Assembly (NCBI RefSeq): GCF_001428845.1
Contig: NZ_LMIU01000001.1
Coordinates: 992,984-1,056,983, forward strand
Direction of reading: 5' to 3'
Length of the DNA: 64,000 nucleotides
Source of the DNA: Achromobacter sp. Root83
Lineage (GTDB): Bacteria; Pseudomonadota; Gammaproteobacteria; Burkholderiales; Burkholderiaceae_B
The notes under the pieces are model-generated. The model had not been told where the DNA came from. It worked only from the letters and a program-made list of their open reading frames with translations, and ran no database searches. This document shows positions 35,475-45,095 of the stretch, piece after piece. The number at the start of each line of letters is the position of its first letter. Position 1 is the stretch's first letter. The translations under genes were made by a program, and so were the position numbers.

Positions 35475-36545
35475 TCAGAAAATGTGCCGGAAACCCACTG
35501 CCGCGCCGACCTGGCTGCTCTTGCCGGCGATTTCGCCGGTGGCGGCGTCGCCGACCTTGTTCCAGTCCACGGTGCCGTACAGTTGCGAACGCTTGGACAG
35601 CGAGTATTCGGCCACCGCGACGAGCGCATAGCGCTTGCCCTTGTCGCCTTCCTCGACCACGTTCTCGCTGCGGTCGTAGTAGGCGGCGCCGGTGATCGCC
35701 CAGCGCGGCGTGGCCTGCCAGGTCACGCCGGCGAAATAGCCGTTGTCCTTGCGGTCCAGGCTGGCGGTGGTGGTGCCGCCCATGACGCCGTTCACCCAGC
35801 CGGTTTCGTCGCGCCCGTTGAAGTAACCCGCGAACACCTTGGCGGAGTCGAACTGATAAGAGGCGTTCAGGTTCCACACCCGCTGGCGCAGGTCGGAATC
35901 CGTGCCGGCGTAGGTCTGCTGATAGGCGGCGCCCAGGCCCAGTTTGCCGGCGGTATAGCGCAGGCTCGCGCCATATTGCTGACCGGCCTTGCGGTCCTCC
36001 CAGTCGTCGCCGTTTGCCCACGACGCCACGACGGCCAGATTGCCGAAGGTGTTGGCGTACTTGGTCATGTTGTTGGTGCGCACGCGCGACATGGCGGCGG
36101 GCAGCCAGGCGTTCTGCTCGTAGTTGCCGACCGTAAGCGGGTCGAAGTAGTCGGCCAGCAGATCGAACATCGGGGTGTTCTGCAAGCCCAGGGTCAGGAT
36201 GCCGACGCCGCCGCCGTCCAGGCCCACGTAGGCGAGGCGGCTGAAGGCTTTGGTCGTGTCGGACCCTTTGCCGTTCTGCAGGTTGATGCCGTTTTCCAGG
36301 CGGAAGAAGGCGCGGTTGCCGCCGCCCAGGTCTTCCGAGCCGCGCAGGCCCCAGCGGCTGTTGGAAATGGCGCCATTTTCCATGGATACGCGGCTGCCGT
36401 CTTCGCCCACGCTGCCGGAGCTGGTGTTCAGGTAGCGGATGCTGACGTCGGCGATGCCGTACAGGGTGACGCTGGTTTCGGCGCTTGCCGCGCCGGCGGC
36501 CAGGCCGAGGCTGGCCGTGGCCAGCGTTAGTGCGATGCGTTTCAT
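35475..36545 (-). CDS. General porin, trimeric Gram-negative type (Bordetella/Burkholderia-like)
   Basis: A 356-residue outer-membrane porin. The signal peptide is cleaved after ASA (20-22). The mature start SVTLYGIADVSIRY, RWGLRGSEDLGGG and a C-terminus ending in HIF (terminal Phe) are typical of the 16-strand porin family of Betaproteobacteria. The constriction loop region lies near residue 95-130. The strong ribosome site AGGAGG lies 8 bp before the ATG, as expected for an abundant protein. The second TRAP operon lies upstream on the same strand but is separated by a terminator (36825-36851). Confidence 0.93.
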   Translation of the reverse strand: MKRIALTLATASLGLAAGAASAETSVTLYGIADVSIRYLNTSSGSVGEDGSRVSMENGAISNSRWGLRGSEDLGGGNRAFFRLENGINLQNGKGSDTTKAFSRLAYVGLDGGGVGILTLGLQNTPMFDLLADYFDPLTVGNYEQNAWLPAAMSRVRTNNMTKYANTFGNLAVVASWANGDDWEDRKAGQQYGASLRYTAGKLGLGAAYQQTYAGTDSDLRQRVWNLNASYQFDSAKVFAGYFNGRDETGWVNGVMGGTTTASLDRKDNGYFAGVTWQATPRWAITGAAYYDRSENVVEEGDKGKRYALVAVAEYSLSKRSQLYGTVDWNKVGDAATGEIAGKSSQVGAAVGFRHIF

Positions 36546-36725
36546 TGGGACTCCTCCTGGTGTAGCTGATTTGTGATTGCGCCGCGCTTATGGCTCGGCT
36601 GGTCGCGCCCGGCGGGTCGCCGGACGCCAGGCCGCTGCACCGACGCTGTGGGTCAGCGCGGGTCCGGAGCATTGGCCTGCTTGCAGAACATGCGCCATGT
36701 TGGTGCCGCGCATGGACGCAAGAGG

Positions 36726-36731
36726 ATTCTA
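36726..36731 (-). promoter_or_regulatory. Candidate -10 element of the porin gene
   Basis: TAGAAT on the minus strand; TTCTCC lies 17 bp further upstream. The -35 match is poor. Confidence 0.4.
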
Positions 36732-36824
36732 AGAAAGTTGGGGAAGTCGGAGAATTCCAAATTATTCGGCGTTTTCCCTGGTTTACAGGGCGGGAAAACA
36801 GGGGCTGCCTCGCGCGGGCGATAA

Positions 36825-36851
36825 AAAACCCCGTTCAGGGAACGGGGTTTT
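36825..36851. terminator. Strong terminator at the end of the second TRAP operon
   Basis: Perfect stem AAAACCCCGTTC / GAACGGGGTTTT (36825-36836, 36840-36851), loop AGG, followed on the minus strand by TTTTTTAT. It lies 33 bp past the DctM stop and can act in both directions. Confidence 0.9.
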
Positions 36852-36883
36852 GGTCGCGCATGCCGGGGTTTGGAACCCTTGGC

Positions 36884-38185
36884 CTACAGCGTCATGTGCA
36901 GCGGCAGCCAGGTGGCGATTCCGGGCAGGACATACAGCAGCAGCACGGCCAGGATCATCAGGAAGAACATGGGCAGCGAGGCGCGCGCGATGTAGGGCAG
37001 TTCCCGCCCGCTCATGCCGGAAAGCACGAACAGGTTGAACCCCACCGGCGGCGTGATCTGTGCCATTTCCACCACGAACACGATGAAGATGCCGAACCAG
37101 ATCAGGTCGATGCCGGCGGCCTGCACGGTCGGCAGCAGCACGCCCATGGTCAGGACGACGATGGAAATGCCGTCCAGGAAGCAGCCCAGGATGATGAAAA
37201 ACACCATCAGCGCCATGATCAGCCCGAACTGCGACAGGCCCAGGCCGCCGATCCATTCCGCAAGCGCGCGCGGCAGGCCGATATAGCCCATCGCCAGGGT
37301 CAGGAACTGCGCACCCGCCAGGATCAGCGCAATCATGCAATACAGCCGTGTGGCGCCCAGCAGCGATTGCTTGAAGGTGGACCCGTTGAGCGAGCCTTGC
37401 AGGGCAGACAGGATCAACGCCCCCACCACGCCGACGGCAGCCGCCTCGGTGGCGGTGGCGATGCCGGTGTAGATGGACCCCAGAACCGCGCCGATCAGCA
37501 GCATGACCGGGATCAGGTGCCGCGAGCGGGACAGCTTCTGCATGAACGTCAGGCCCGGGTCCGCGGCCGGCACCTGGCCGGGATTGCGGATGGCCCACCA
37601 GGCGATGTAGCCGCTGAACAGCAGCGCCAGCAGGATGCCCGGGATGATGCCGGCAATGAAAAGTTTGGCGATGGAAACGTCCGCTGCCACCCCGTACACG
37701 ATCATGATGATGGAAGGCGGGATGAGCAGGCCCAAGGTGCCGGCGCCCGACAGCGTGCCCAGGATCTTGTCCTCGGGGTAACCGCGGCGCGTCAGCTCGG
37801 GGATGGTCATCTTGCCCACCGTGGCGCAGGTGGCGGCCGACGAACCCGACACCGCCGCGAAGATTGCGCAGCCGATCACGTTCGTATGCAGCAGCCGGCC
37901 AGGAAGGCGGTTGAGCCAGGGCGCAAGCCCCTTGAACAGGTCTTCGGACAGGCGCGTGCGGAACAGGATTTCTCCCATCCAGAGAAACAGCGGCAGGGCG
38001 GTCAGCGTCCAACTGGACGACGCGCCCCAGATCGTGACGGCCATGGCGTCGCCAGCCGGACGGCTGGAGAAGATTTCCATCCCGATCCAGGCGGTGCCGG
38101 CGAGCGTCAGGCCGACCCAGACCCCGCAGCCCAGCAGGACGAAGATCGAGACGACCAGAAGGGTAATGACGAGAAGTTCATTCAT
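36884..38185 (-). CDS. TRAP transporter large permease (DctM family), operon 2
   Basis: A 433-residue inner-membrane channel subunit with 11-12 helices. Core motifs are AAVSGSSAATCATVGKMTIPEL, GTLGLLIPPSIIMIVYGVAADVSIAKLFIAGIIPG and ITPPVGFNLFVLSG. Its ATG overlaps the 3' end of the DctQ gene by 8 bp. Third gene of a P-Q-M operon that is read right to left. The sequence is divergent from the operon 1 permease, so the two systems probably take different solutes. Confidence 0.93.
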   Translation of the reverse strand: MNELLVITLLVVSIFVLLGCGVWVGLTLAGTAWIGMEIFSSRPAGDAMAVTIWGASSSWTLTALPLFLWMGEILFRTRLSEDLFKGLAPWLNRLPGRLLHTNVIGCAIFAAVSGSSAATCATVGKMTIPELTRRGYPEDKILGTLSGAGTLGLLIPPSIIMIVYGVAADVSIAKLFIAGIIPGILLALLFSGYIAWWAIRNPGQVPAADPGLTFMQKLSRSRHLIPVMLLIGAVLGSIYTGIATATEAAAVGVVGALILSALQGSLNGSTFKQSLLGATRLYCMIALILAGAQFLTLAMGYIGLPRALAEWIGGLGLSQFGLIMALMVFFIILGCFLDGISIVVLTMGVLLPTVQAAGIDLIWFGIFIVFVVEMAQITPPVGFNLFVLSGMSGRELPYIARASLPMFFLMILAVLLLYVLPGIATWLPLHMTL

Positions 38186-38678
38186 GGGTTTGCTGCGAAG
38201 TGGCGGCGGACTGGCCGCGCAAACGGCGGATCAATTCATCGACGATGGCGACCAGGAACAGGATCGTGCCCACCGCCATGGAAATCTGCGGAATCCAAAG
38301 GGGCGTGGCGTCGTTGGACGTGGAAATGTCGTTGAACAGCCAGGAATCGTAGGTCAGCTTGACGCTGAAGAAAGCGAAGGCGCAAGCGAGCAAGGCGCCG
38401 ACGGCCAGCGCAAAAATGTCCAGCCGGCGGCTGCCTGCCGGCGCCAGCGAATTCAGCAGCAGCGTCACGCGGATGTGCTCGCCGTGCTTGAACGTGCTGG
38501 ACAGGGCAAGGAAACCGGCCGCGGCCATGAAGTACCCGGCGTAGGCGTCGGTGCCGGGGATGTTGAAACTGAGCTGGCGGGCGATGATCGCCGCCAGCAC
38601 CGAGACCAGCACGCCTATCGTGCACAGGCCGGCCAGCAGGCCGGCCGCGCCGTACAAACCATCTAAAAAGCGGCGCAT
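38178..38678 (-). CDS. TRAP transporter small membrane subunit (DctQ family), operon 2
   Basis: A 166-residue protein with four helices and the DctQ landmarks ARQLSFNIPGTDAYAGYFMAAAGFLALSSTFKHGEHIRVTLL and WIPQISMAVGTILFLVAIVDEL. It overlaps the permease gene by 8 bp and starts 7 bp after the binding-protein stop at 38686, giving a tightly coupled P-Q-M transcript. Confidence 0.9.
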   Translation of the reverse strand: MRRFLDGLYGAAGLLAGLCTIGVLVSVLAAIIARQLSFNIPGTDAYAGYFMAAAGFLALSSTFKHGEHIRVTLLLNSLAPAGSRRLDIFALAVGALLACAFAFFSVKLTYDSWLFNDISTSNDATPLWIPQISMAVGTILFLVAIVDELIRRLRGQSAATSQQTHE

Positions 38679-38685
38679 GGCGATA

Positions 38686-39660
38686 TCACTGCTTCTTGTA
38701 GGCGTCGATCATGGCCTGGCCGTCCGCGCCGGCCTTTTTCAGCCAGTCTTCCAGCATGCGCTTGCCGATCACGCTCAGGCCTTCCTTGAGCTCGACCGTG
38801 GGCGCGATGGTTTCCATGCCGTTCTTGGCCAGTTCGGCCTGATACCACTTGTTCTTTTCCTGGGACAGCTTCCAGCCGCGCTCTTCCGCCTGCGCGCCGG
38901 CCTTCTTCAGGGCTTCCTGCGTGGCGGGGTCCAGGGCGTCGAACGCCTTCTTGTTGACGATGATGGCGTTCTTGGGCAGCCAGGCCTGCGTGTCGTAGAA
39001 CTTCTTGATGTACTCGTAGGTCTTGGTGTCGTAGCCGGTGGACGCGGACGACATGTAGGAATCGATCACGCCGGTGGCCAGCGCCTGGGCCAGTTCGGCC
39101 TGCTGCACGGTGACGGGCTGCGCGCCGACCAGTTCGGCGATCTTGGCCGTCACCGGGCTGTAGGCACGCCATTTCAGGCCCTTCATGTCATTGATCTGCT
39201 TGATGTCCTTGTTGGCGAAGATGCCCTGGGGCGGCCATGCCACCGCGTACAGCAGGGTCATGCCCTGCGAGGCCAGCTTCTTTTCCAGGAACGGCTTCTG
39301 CGCCTGGTACAGCTTGAACGACGCGTCGTAGCCGGTGGCCAGGAAGGGCAGGCCGTCCAGTTCGTAGATCGGGTCTTCGTTGGCGAAGTTGGTCAGCAGG
39401 ATCTCGCCGATCTGCGCCTGGTTGCCTTGCACCGCGCGCTTGATCTCGGGCGCCTTGTACAGCGATGCGTTGTTGTGCAGCGTGATCTTCAGCTTGCCTT
39501 GCGACAGCGAATCCACGTCCTTGATGAAGGTCGTCAGGTTCTCGACATGGAAGTTACTGGCCGGATAGGCGCTGGGGAGGTCCCACTTGGTCTGGGCCTG
39601 TGCGCCCGCACTGAATGCCAGGACGATGCTGCCGGTCAGCAGCGAGATTTTCTTGTACAT
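38686..39660 (-). CDS. TRAP transporter solute-binding protein (DctP family), operon 2
   Basis: A 324-residue periplasmic binding protein. The signal peptide ends at AQA (20-22). DctP landmarks are FHVENLTTFIKDVDSLSQGKLKI, DIKQINDMKGLKWRAYSPVTAKIAELVGAQPVTVQQAELAQALATGVIDSYMSS, where the Arg of KWRAYSP is the carboxylate-clamp residue. The start MYKKISLLTG follows an AGG-type site; the longer frame beginning at 39804 has no signal peptide and is rejected. It heads the second TRAP operon. No enzyme gene is linked to this operon, so the ligand remains open. Confidence 0.92.
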   Translation of the reverse strand: MYKKISLLTGSIVLAFSAGAQAQTKWDLPSAYPASNFHVENLTTFIKDVDSLSQGKLKITLHNNASLYKAPEIKRAVQGNQAQIGEILLTNFANEDPIYELDGLPFLATGYDASFKLYQAQKPFLEKKLASQGMTLLYAVAWPPQGIFANKDIKQINDMKGLKWRAYSPVTAKIAELVGAQPVTVQQAELAQALATGVIDSYMSSASTGYDTKTYEYIKKFYDTQAWLPKNAIIVNKKAFDALDPATQEALKKAGAQAEERGWKLSQEKNKWYQAELAKNGMETIAPTVELKEGLSVIGKRMLEDWLKKAGADGQAMIDAYKKQ

Positions 39661-39942
39661 GGGTGGTCCTTCTCTGCGAATGGTGAAGACGGGTCTTGCC
39701 CGATAGGCATTGCGAAAAAAGAATGCGCGGCACGGTAGCGCGCCGCCGGAGTGCCGTGCCATTCTATGTTGCTGTGCGGTAACAAAGCGCGGGAAATCGC
39801 GCATTTACGGGTAATTCCTAAGGGGTTGCTGTTGTTCATTGGTTGACGGTTCAAGCAATCGCACGGCCCCGCATCAAGCACGGCGGGCCTGAGGCTTTTT
39901 CTTCTAAGATCGTGGAATTGAAAACGTGCTGCCGAGGCTAGT

Positions 39943-40713
39943 GTGAATTTCGTTTTTCGCCGTGATGAGTTGCTGGTCGAAGAGACGTCCAGCGTGTTGC
40001 CGGATACGGCCCTGTGTGAACGCATCGGCCTGCCGGCCGCGGCGCTGCAGCCGGTCTGGATGCAATCGGGATCCCCGTATCGCACCGTGTGCGTCGACCC
40101 CGGCATCGAGGCCCCGCAAGGCTATGCCTTCAAGAAGCTGCGCTCGCTGTTCGGCGTCTTCGATGACGAAGGGATGGCGCTGGCGGGGCGTGCCTACCAG
40201 ATCGCGGAATGGGCGCGCACGCACCGGTTCTGCGGGGCCTGCGGCACGCCGGCCGAGCGCGTCAGCCATGAATTCTGCCTGCGCTGTCCGTCCTGCGGCT
40301 TTTCGGCCTATCCGCGCATCTCGCCGGCGATGATGGTGCTGATCCGCAAGGGCGACAGCATCCTGCTGGCGCGCCACACCACGTCGCCCACGGCCCGCTA
40401 CACGGCGCTGGCGGGCTTTGTCGAGCCCGGCGAAAGCATCGAGCAGACCGTGCACCGCGAGGTCCTCGAAGAGGTCGGGCTGAAGGTCGGCAACCTCCAA
40501 TACTTCGGCAGCCAGTCCTGGCCGTTTCCGCATTCCCTGATGGTCGCGTTCACGGCCGACTACGTGTCGGGGGATATCCGGGTCCAGGAAGACGAAATCG
40601 CCGACGCCCGCTGGTTCGGCCCGGGCGACCCCATGCCAGACATCGCGCCCCGTATCTCGATTGCCGGGTGGCTGATCAACGCCAACCTGCCGATGGGGTG
40701 GACGGCGCCGTGA
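39943..40713 (+). CDS. nudC: NAD+ diphosphatase / NAD-RNA decapping hydrolase NudC
   Basis: A 256-residue Nudix protein that cleaves NAD(H) and removes NAD caps from RNA. The zinc ribbon is FCGACGTPAERVSHEFCLRCPSCGFSAYPR, with four Cys ligands in two CxxC pairs. The Nudix box is GFVEPGESIEQTVHREVLEEVGL, fully consensus, followed by SQSWPFPHSLMVAF, the NudC-specific SQPWPFPxS motif. It starts with GTG at 39943. It is divergent from the TRAP operon by 282 bp and ends in its own terminator. Confidence 0.96.
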   Translation: MNFVFRRDELLVEETSSVLPDTALCERIGLPAAALQPVWMQSGSPYRTVCVDPGIEAPQGYAFKKLRSLFGVFDDEGMALAGRAYQIAEWARTHRFCGACGTPAERVSHEFCLRCPSCGFSAYPRISPAMMVLIRKGDSILLARHTTSPTARYTALAGFVEPGESIEQTVHREVLEEVGLKVGNLQYFGSQSWPFPHSLMVAFTADYVSGDIRVQEDEIADARWFGPGDPMPDIAPRISIAGWLINANLPMGWTAP

Positions 40714-40746
40714 TCGCGGCCTGACGACGATTCAAGTCGTAGGGGT

Positions 40747-40771
40747 ATTCCCTCGAAATGAGGGGATTTTT
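40747..40771 (+). terminator. Terminator after nudC
   Basis: Stem ATTCCCTC / GAGGGGAT (40747-40754, 40760-40767; one G-U pair), loop GAAAT, then TTTTTA. It lies 33 bp past the nudC stop. Confidence 0.85.
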
Positions 40772-40793
40772 ATGGTTCCAGATCATTTTTTAT

Positions 40794-40829
40794 TGATGAA
40801 ATATAGATAAATTATTAGTATTTCACTCA
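40794..40829. promoter_or_regulatory. Interrupted palindrome upstream of the winged-helix regulator (candidate operator)
   Basis: TGATGAAATA (40794-40803) and TATTTCACTCA (40819-40829) form an imperfect inverted repeat with a 15-bp A+T-rich centre, inside the only AT-rich stretch (40780-40830) of the region. It ends 23 bp before the regulator start, a normal place for autoregulation or control of the operon. Confidence 0.5.
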
Positions 40830-40852
40830 GATAAACTTGGCTCCCGCCTCTT

Positions 40853-41362
40853 ATGACGCCCACCTTGATTGCTTCATCGGCCCACTTGGCCGGCGGCAGC
40901 GCGCCCGATCTTTCCGAGGTGGAGTTCGGCCTGATGATCGCCAGCCACGCCTTCGACCGCTGGACGGTGCGGTGCATGGCGGCGGCGGGCCTGCCCGACC
41001 TGACACCCACCGACGTGATGGTGTTTCACCACGTCTACCACCGGCAGCGGCCCAAGAAGCTTGCCGATATCTGCTTCACGTTGAATGTGGAAGACACCCA
41101 CATCGTCAGCTACGCGTTGAAGAAGCTCGACAGGCTGGGCGTGGTGCGCGGCGAACGCAACAGCAAGGAAGTCTTCTATAGCGTCACGCCCGAGGGCGCG
41201 GCGATTCTCACGCGCTACGGTGAAATCCGCGAGCAATGCCTGACCGCCGGACTGGACGCGCCGGGCGGGGGCGGGCTGGAATTCAGCCGCCAGCTTGCGC
41301 ATACGCTGCGTGCCCTGTCGGGCCTGTACGACCAGGCGGCCCGCGCGGCAACCTCTCTTTAA
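40853..41362 (+). CDS. Winged-helix (MarR-like) transcriptional regulator
   Basis: A 169-residue protein with a winged-helix core at about 30-125: [66 protein letters not shown]. This is the MarR/winged-helix pattern of a recognition helix followed by a wing. The C-terminal 45 residues are helical and may form the dimer interface. There is no strong ribosome site before the ATG, so a start at about residue 28 cannot be ruled out. It precedes the fused hydantoinase gene by 82 bp on the same strand and probably controls it. The ligand is unknown. Confidence 0.8.
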   Translation: MTPTLIASSAHLAGGSAPDLSEVEFGLMIASHAFDRWTVRCMAAAGLPDLTPTDVMVFHHVYHRQRPKKLADICFTLNVEDTHIVSYALKKLDRLGVVRGERNSKEVFYSVTPEGAAILTRYGEIREQCLTAGLDAPGGGGLEFSRQLAHTLRALSGLYDQAARAATSL

Positions 41363-41444
41363 ACACATTCGGGGCATGCCCCCGTCATCCGCAAGCCGAC
41401 CGCGGCCGGGCGCGCCGCGGCGGCCCTTGTTTTCGAGGATACCT

Positions 41445-44400
41445 ATGAAGTGGCAATTCTGGATTGATCGTGGGGGCACCTTTACCGACATCGTGGCGCG
41501 ACGCCCCGATGGCACCACCACCACGGCGAAGATGCTCTCGGAAAACCCCGAGCAGTACCGCGACGCCGCGGTAGCGGGCATACGCAAGCTGTTGGGCATC
41601 GCGCCCGGCCAGCCCGTGCCGGCGGACCAGGTCGAGTGTGTGAAGATGGGCACCACAGTGGCCACCAACGCCTTGCTGGAGCGCAAGGGCGAACGCACGT
41701 TGCTCGTGACGACGCGCGGGTTCCGGGATGCCTTGCGCATTGCCTACCAGAACCGCCCGCGGCTGTTCGACCGCAACGTGCTGCTGCCGGAAATGCTGTA
41801 CGAATCCGTCGTCGAGGCGGACGAGCGCGTGGCCGCCGATGGCGAGGTCATCCGCGAGCTGGACGAAGCCAGCCTGCGCGAAGGCATGCAAGCCGCCTAC
41901 GACAGCGGCATCCGGGCAGTCGCGATCGTGTTCATGCACGCCTGGCATGCCACCGCGCACGAACAGCGCGCGGCCCGCATCGCCAGCGAAATGGGCTTCA
42001 CGCAGGTCTCCGCTTCGCACGAGGTCAGCCCGCTGATCAAGTTCGTGTCGCGCGGCGACACGACGGTGGTGGACGCTTATCTGTCGCCCATCCTCAAGCG
42101 CTATGTGGACCAGGTGGCGGGCGAACTGCCGGGCATCCGCCTGATGTTCATGCAGTCCAGCGGCGGCCTGACCGACGCGCACCGCTTCCGCGGCAAGGAC
42201 GCGATTCTGTCCGGACCTGCCGGCGGCATCGTCGGCATGGTGCGCACCAGCGAGATCGCGGGCTTTCCGAAAGTCATCGGCTTCGACATGGGCGGCACGT
42301 CCACCGACGTGTCGCACTACGCGGGCGAATTCGAGCGCGAGTTCGAGACCCAGGTGGCGGGAGTGCGCATGCGCGCGCCCATGATGAGCATCCACACGGT
42401 CGCGGCCGGCGGCGGATCCATCCTGCATTTCGACGGCGCGCGGCTGCGCGTGGGTCCCGATTCGGCCGGCGCCAACCCGGGTCCGGCGTGCTATCGCCGC
42501 GGCGGCCCGCTCGCGGTGACCGACTGCAACCTCCTGCTCGGCAAGATCCAGCCCGACTTCTTTCCCAAGGTGTTCGGTCCCGACGCCAATGAGGCGCTCG
42601 ACCGCGACGCCGTGGTCGACCGCTTTGCCGCCATGGCCGCCGACGTGCGCGCCGCGACGGGCCGCGAAATGTCGCCCGAGCAATTGGCCGAGGGCTTTCT
42701 CGAGATCGCCGTGGGCAACATGGCCGAGGCCATCAAGCGCATCTCGGTGCAACGCGGCCACGACGTCACGGAATACGCGCTGACCGTATTCGGCGGCGCC
42801 GGCGGCCAGCACGCGTGCCTGGTGGCCGATGCGCTGGGCATGACCACGGTCTTCGCCCATCCGCTGGGCGGGGTGTTGTCCGCCTATGGCATGGGCCTGG
42901 CCGATCAGACGGACATGCGCCAGAAAACGGTCGAGAAGCTGCTGGATGCCGCCTTGATGGCCGAGCTCAAGGACGAGCTCGACGTCCTGGCCGGCCAGGC
43001 GGTCGGCGAGCTGCGCCGTCAGCATGTGGCGCAGGCGGACATCAGCGTGCAGCGCCGCCTGCACCTGAAGTATCGCGGCACCGACACCGCGCTGGAAGTC
43101 GCTTACTCCGACCTGGAGCAGGCGCGCAGCGATTTCGAGGCCGCCTACCGCCAGCGCTATTCCTTCCTGATGCCCGACCGCGAACTCGTGGTCGAGACCA
43201 TCTCGGTCGAGGCCACGGGCGGGGGCGAGCGCGTCGCCGAGGCGTCGACGTCGCGCACCCGCCAGGGCGCGCTGTCGGCCCGCCGCCAGGTCAGCATGTA
43301 CAGCGCCGGCGCCTGGCGCGACACGCCGCTGTATGTGCGCGAAGACATGGCCGGCGGCGACGTGGTGGCGGGTCCCGCCATTATTTCCGAGCCCAACCAG
43401 ACCACGGTCGTCGAGCCCGGCTGGCAGGCCGAGCTGACGGCGCAGGACCACTTCGTGATCCGCCGCGTGGAAGAGCGCGCCGAACGCCGCAAGATTGGCA
43501 CCCAGGCCGATCCGGTCATGCTGGAGGTGTTCAACAACCTCTTCATGTCGATCGCCGAACAGATGGGCTACCGCCTGCAGAACACGGCGTATTCGGTCAA
43601 CATCAAGGAACGCCTGGACTTTTCCTGCGCCATTTTCGACGCCCAGGCCCGCCTGATCGCCAACGCGCCCCACATGCCGGTGCATCTGGGTTCCATGGGC
43701 GAATCGGTCCGCACGGTCATGAATGCCAATGCCGGGCAGATGATGCCGGGCGACGCCTACGTGGTGAACGATCCCTACCACGGCGGCACGCACCTGCCCG
43801 ACGTCACCATCATTACGCCGGTGTTCGACAAGGCCGGCCGCGAAATCCTGTTCTACGTGGGATCGCGCGGCCACCATGCCGATATCGGCGGGACCACGCC
43901 GGGCTCGATGCCGCCGGACTCCAAGACGGTGGAAGACGAAGGGGTGCTGTTCACCAACTTCCAGCTGGTGAAGAACGGCGAATTCCGGGAACAGGCCGCG
44001 CGCGACATCCTGGGCTCGGGCCGCTGGCCGGCGCGCAACCCCGACCAGAACATCGCCGACATGCACGCGCAGATCGCCGCCAACGAAAAGGGCGTGCAGG
44101 AACTGCTGCGCATGTGCGACCACTTCGGCCTGGACGTCGTGCGCGCCTACATGGGCCACGTGCAGGACAACGCCGAAGAGGCGGTGCGGCGGGTGATCTC
44201 GGTGTTGAAGGACGGCAGCTACGAGTATCCGCTGGACAACGGCGCGGTCATCCGGGTTGCCGTACGGGTGGACAACGCGGCGCGCAGCGCCGTGGTCGAC
44301 TTCACCGGCACCTCGGCGCAGTTGGAAAACAACTTCAACGCGCCGGGCGCGATCGCGGTGGCTGCGGTGCTGTACGTGTTCCGCACCATGGTCAATGACG

Positions 44401-45068
44401 ACATCCCGTTGAACGACGGTTGCCTGGTGCCGCTATCCATCATCGTGCCGGAAGGTTCGATGCTGCGTCCCAACTCGCCGGCTTCCGTTGTGGCGGGCAA
44501 CGTGGAAACGTCCATGTGCATCGTCAACGCGCTGTATGGCGCGCTGGGGGTGCTGGCGGCCAGCCAGGGCACCATGAACAACTTCACGTTCGGCAACGCC
44601 CGCCATCAGTACTACGAGACCATCTCGGGCGGCACGGGCGCCGGTCCGGTGCGCATCGATGCGGCAGGTCCGCATGACGAGGGCTTCGCCGGCACGTCGG
44701 TGGTGCAGGCGCACATGACCAACTCGCGCCTCACGGATCCCGAAGTGCTGGAGTTCCGCTTCCCGGTGCGCCTGGAATCCTACGAGATCCGCAAGGGCTC
44801 GGGCGGCGCGGGCAGGTATCCGGGTGGCGAAGGCGGCGTGCGCCGCATCCGCTTCCTGGAAGACATGACCGCGGCGATCCTGTCGAACAACCGCCGCTAT
44901 GCGCCGTTCGGCCTGGCGGGCGGGCAGCCCGGCGCAATGGGCCGCAACACGGTCGAGCGCGCCGATGGCACCATCCAGGAACTGGGGCCGCAGGACAGCG
45001 CGCAACTGCATCCGGGCGATGTGTTCGTGGTGGAAACGCCGGGAGGCGGCGGCTACGGCGCCGCCTGA
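41445..45068 (+). CDS. Fused HyuA-HyuB hydantoinase / 5-oxoprolinase (ATP-hydrolysing)
   Basis: A 1207-residue single-chain enzyme. The N-terminal HyuA half (about 1-690) starts [18 protein letters not shown], has [14 protein letters not shown] and the acetate/actin-like ATPase fold. The C-terminal HyuB half (about 695-1200) carries [51 protein letters not shown] and a long conserved GGTGAGP segment. Fused proteins of this length include 5-oxoprolinase, which opens 5-oxoproline to glutamate, and N-methylhydantoinases and acetone carboxylase relatives. The ATG at 41445 follows GAGG. Specificity is not resolved. The winged-helix gene sits just upstream and a C45 enzyme is convergent downstream. 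Confidence 0.92.
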   Translation: MKWQFWIDRGGTFTDIVARRPDGTTTTAKMLSENPEQYRDAAVAGIRKLLGIAPGQPVPADQVECVKMGTTVATNALLERKGERTLLVTTRGFRDALRIAYQNRPRLFDRNVLLPEMLYESVVEADERVAADGEVIRELDEASLREGMQAAYDSGIRAVAIVFMHAWHATAHEQRAARIASEMGFTQVSASHEVSPLIKFVSRGDTTVVDAYLSPILKRYVDQVAGELPGIRLMFMQSSGGLTDAHRFRGKDAILSGPAGGIVGMVRTSEIAGFPKVIGFDMGGTSTDVSHYAGEFEREFETQVAGVRMRAPMMSIHTVAAGGGSILHFDGARLRVGPDSAGANPGPACYRRGGPLAVTDCNLLLGKIQPDFFPKVFGPDANEALDRDAVVDRFAAMAADVRAATGREMSPEQLAEGFLEIAVGNMAEAIKRISVQRGHDVTEYALTVFGGAGGQHACLVADALGMTTVFAHPLGGVLSAYGMGLADQTDMRQKTVEKLLDAALMAELKDELDVLAGQAVGELRRQHVAQADISVQRRLHLKYRGTDTALEVAYSDLEQARSDFEAAYRQRYSFLMPDRELVVETISVEATGGGERVAEASTSRTRQGALSARRQVSMYSAGAWRDTPLYVREDMAGGDVVAGPAIISEPNQTTVVEPGWQAELTAQDHFVIRRVEERAERRKIGTQADPVMLEVFNNLFMSIAEQMGYRLQNTAYSVNIKERLDFSCAIFDAQARLIANAPHMPVHLGSMGESVRTVMNANAGQMMPGDAYVVNDPYHGGTHLPDVTIITPVFDKAGREILFYVGSRGHHADIGGTTPGSMPPDSKTVEDEGVLFTNFQLVKNGEFREQAARDILGSGRWPARNPDQNIADMHAQIAANEKGVQELLRMCDHFGLDVVRAYMGHVQDNAEEAVRRVISVLKDGSYEYPLDNGAVIRVAVRVDNAARSAVVDFTGTSAQLENNFNAPGAIAVAAVLYVFRTMVNDDIPLNDGCLVPLSIIVPEGSMLRPNSPASVVAGNVETSMCIVNALYGALGVLAASQGTMNNFTFGNARHQYYETISGGTGAGPVRIDAAGPHDEGFAGTSVVQAHMTNSRLTDPEVLEFRFPVRLESYEIRKGSGGAGRYPGGEGGVRRIRFLEDMTAAILSNNRRYAPFGLAGGQPGAMGRNTVERADGTIQELGPQDSAQLHPGDVFVVETPGGGGYGAA

Positions 45069-45095
45069 TTCCCGCGCGGGGATGTCCGGTTCCGG

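Larger units (their letters stand above)
36546..36883. other. 338-bp gap between the second TRAP operon and the porin gene
   Basis: Contains the TRAP operon terminator (36825-36851), a -10-like TAGAAT on the minus strand (36726-36731) with a possible TTCTCC -35 17 bp upstream, and a leader of about 180 bp for the porin. A long porin leader with AT-rich patches is compatible with sRNA control, but I see no definite sRNA target. Confidence 0.55.

Noticed and set aside
41385-44159. A 924-codon open frame antisense to the hydantoinase gene
   Set aside because: It is a GC-rich shadow of the real gene; composition is Arg/His/Val/Gly biased, it has no motif and the sense strand has full homology. 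The same applies to long antisense frames at 30994-33072, 4729-6432 and 6699-8966.
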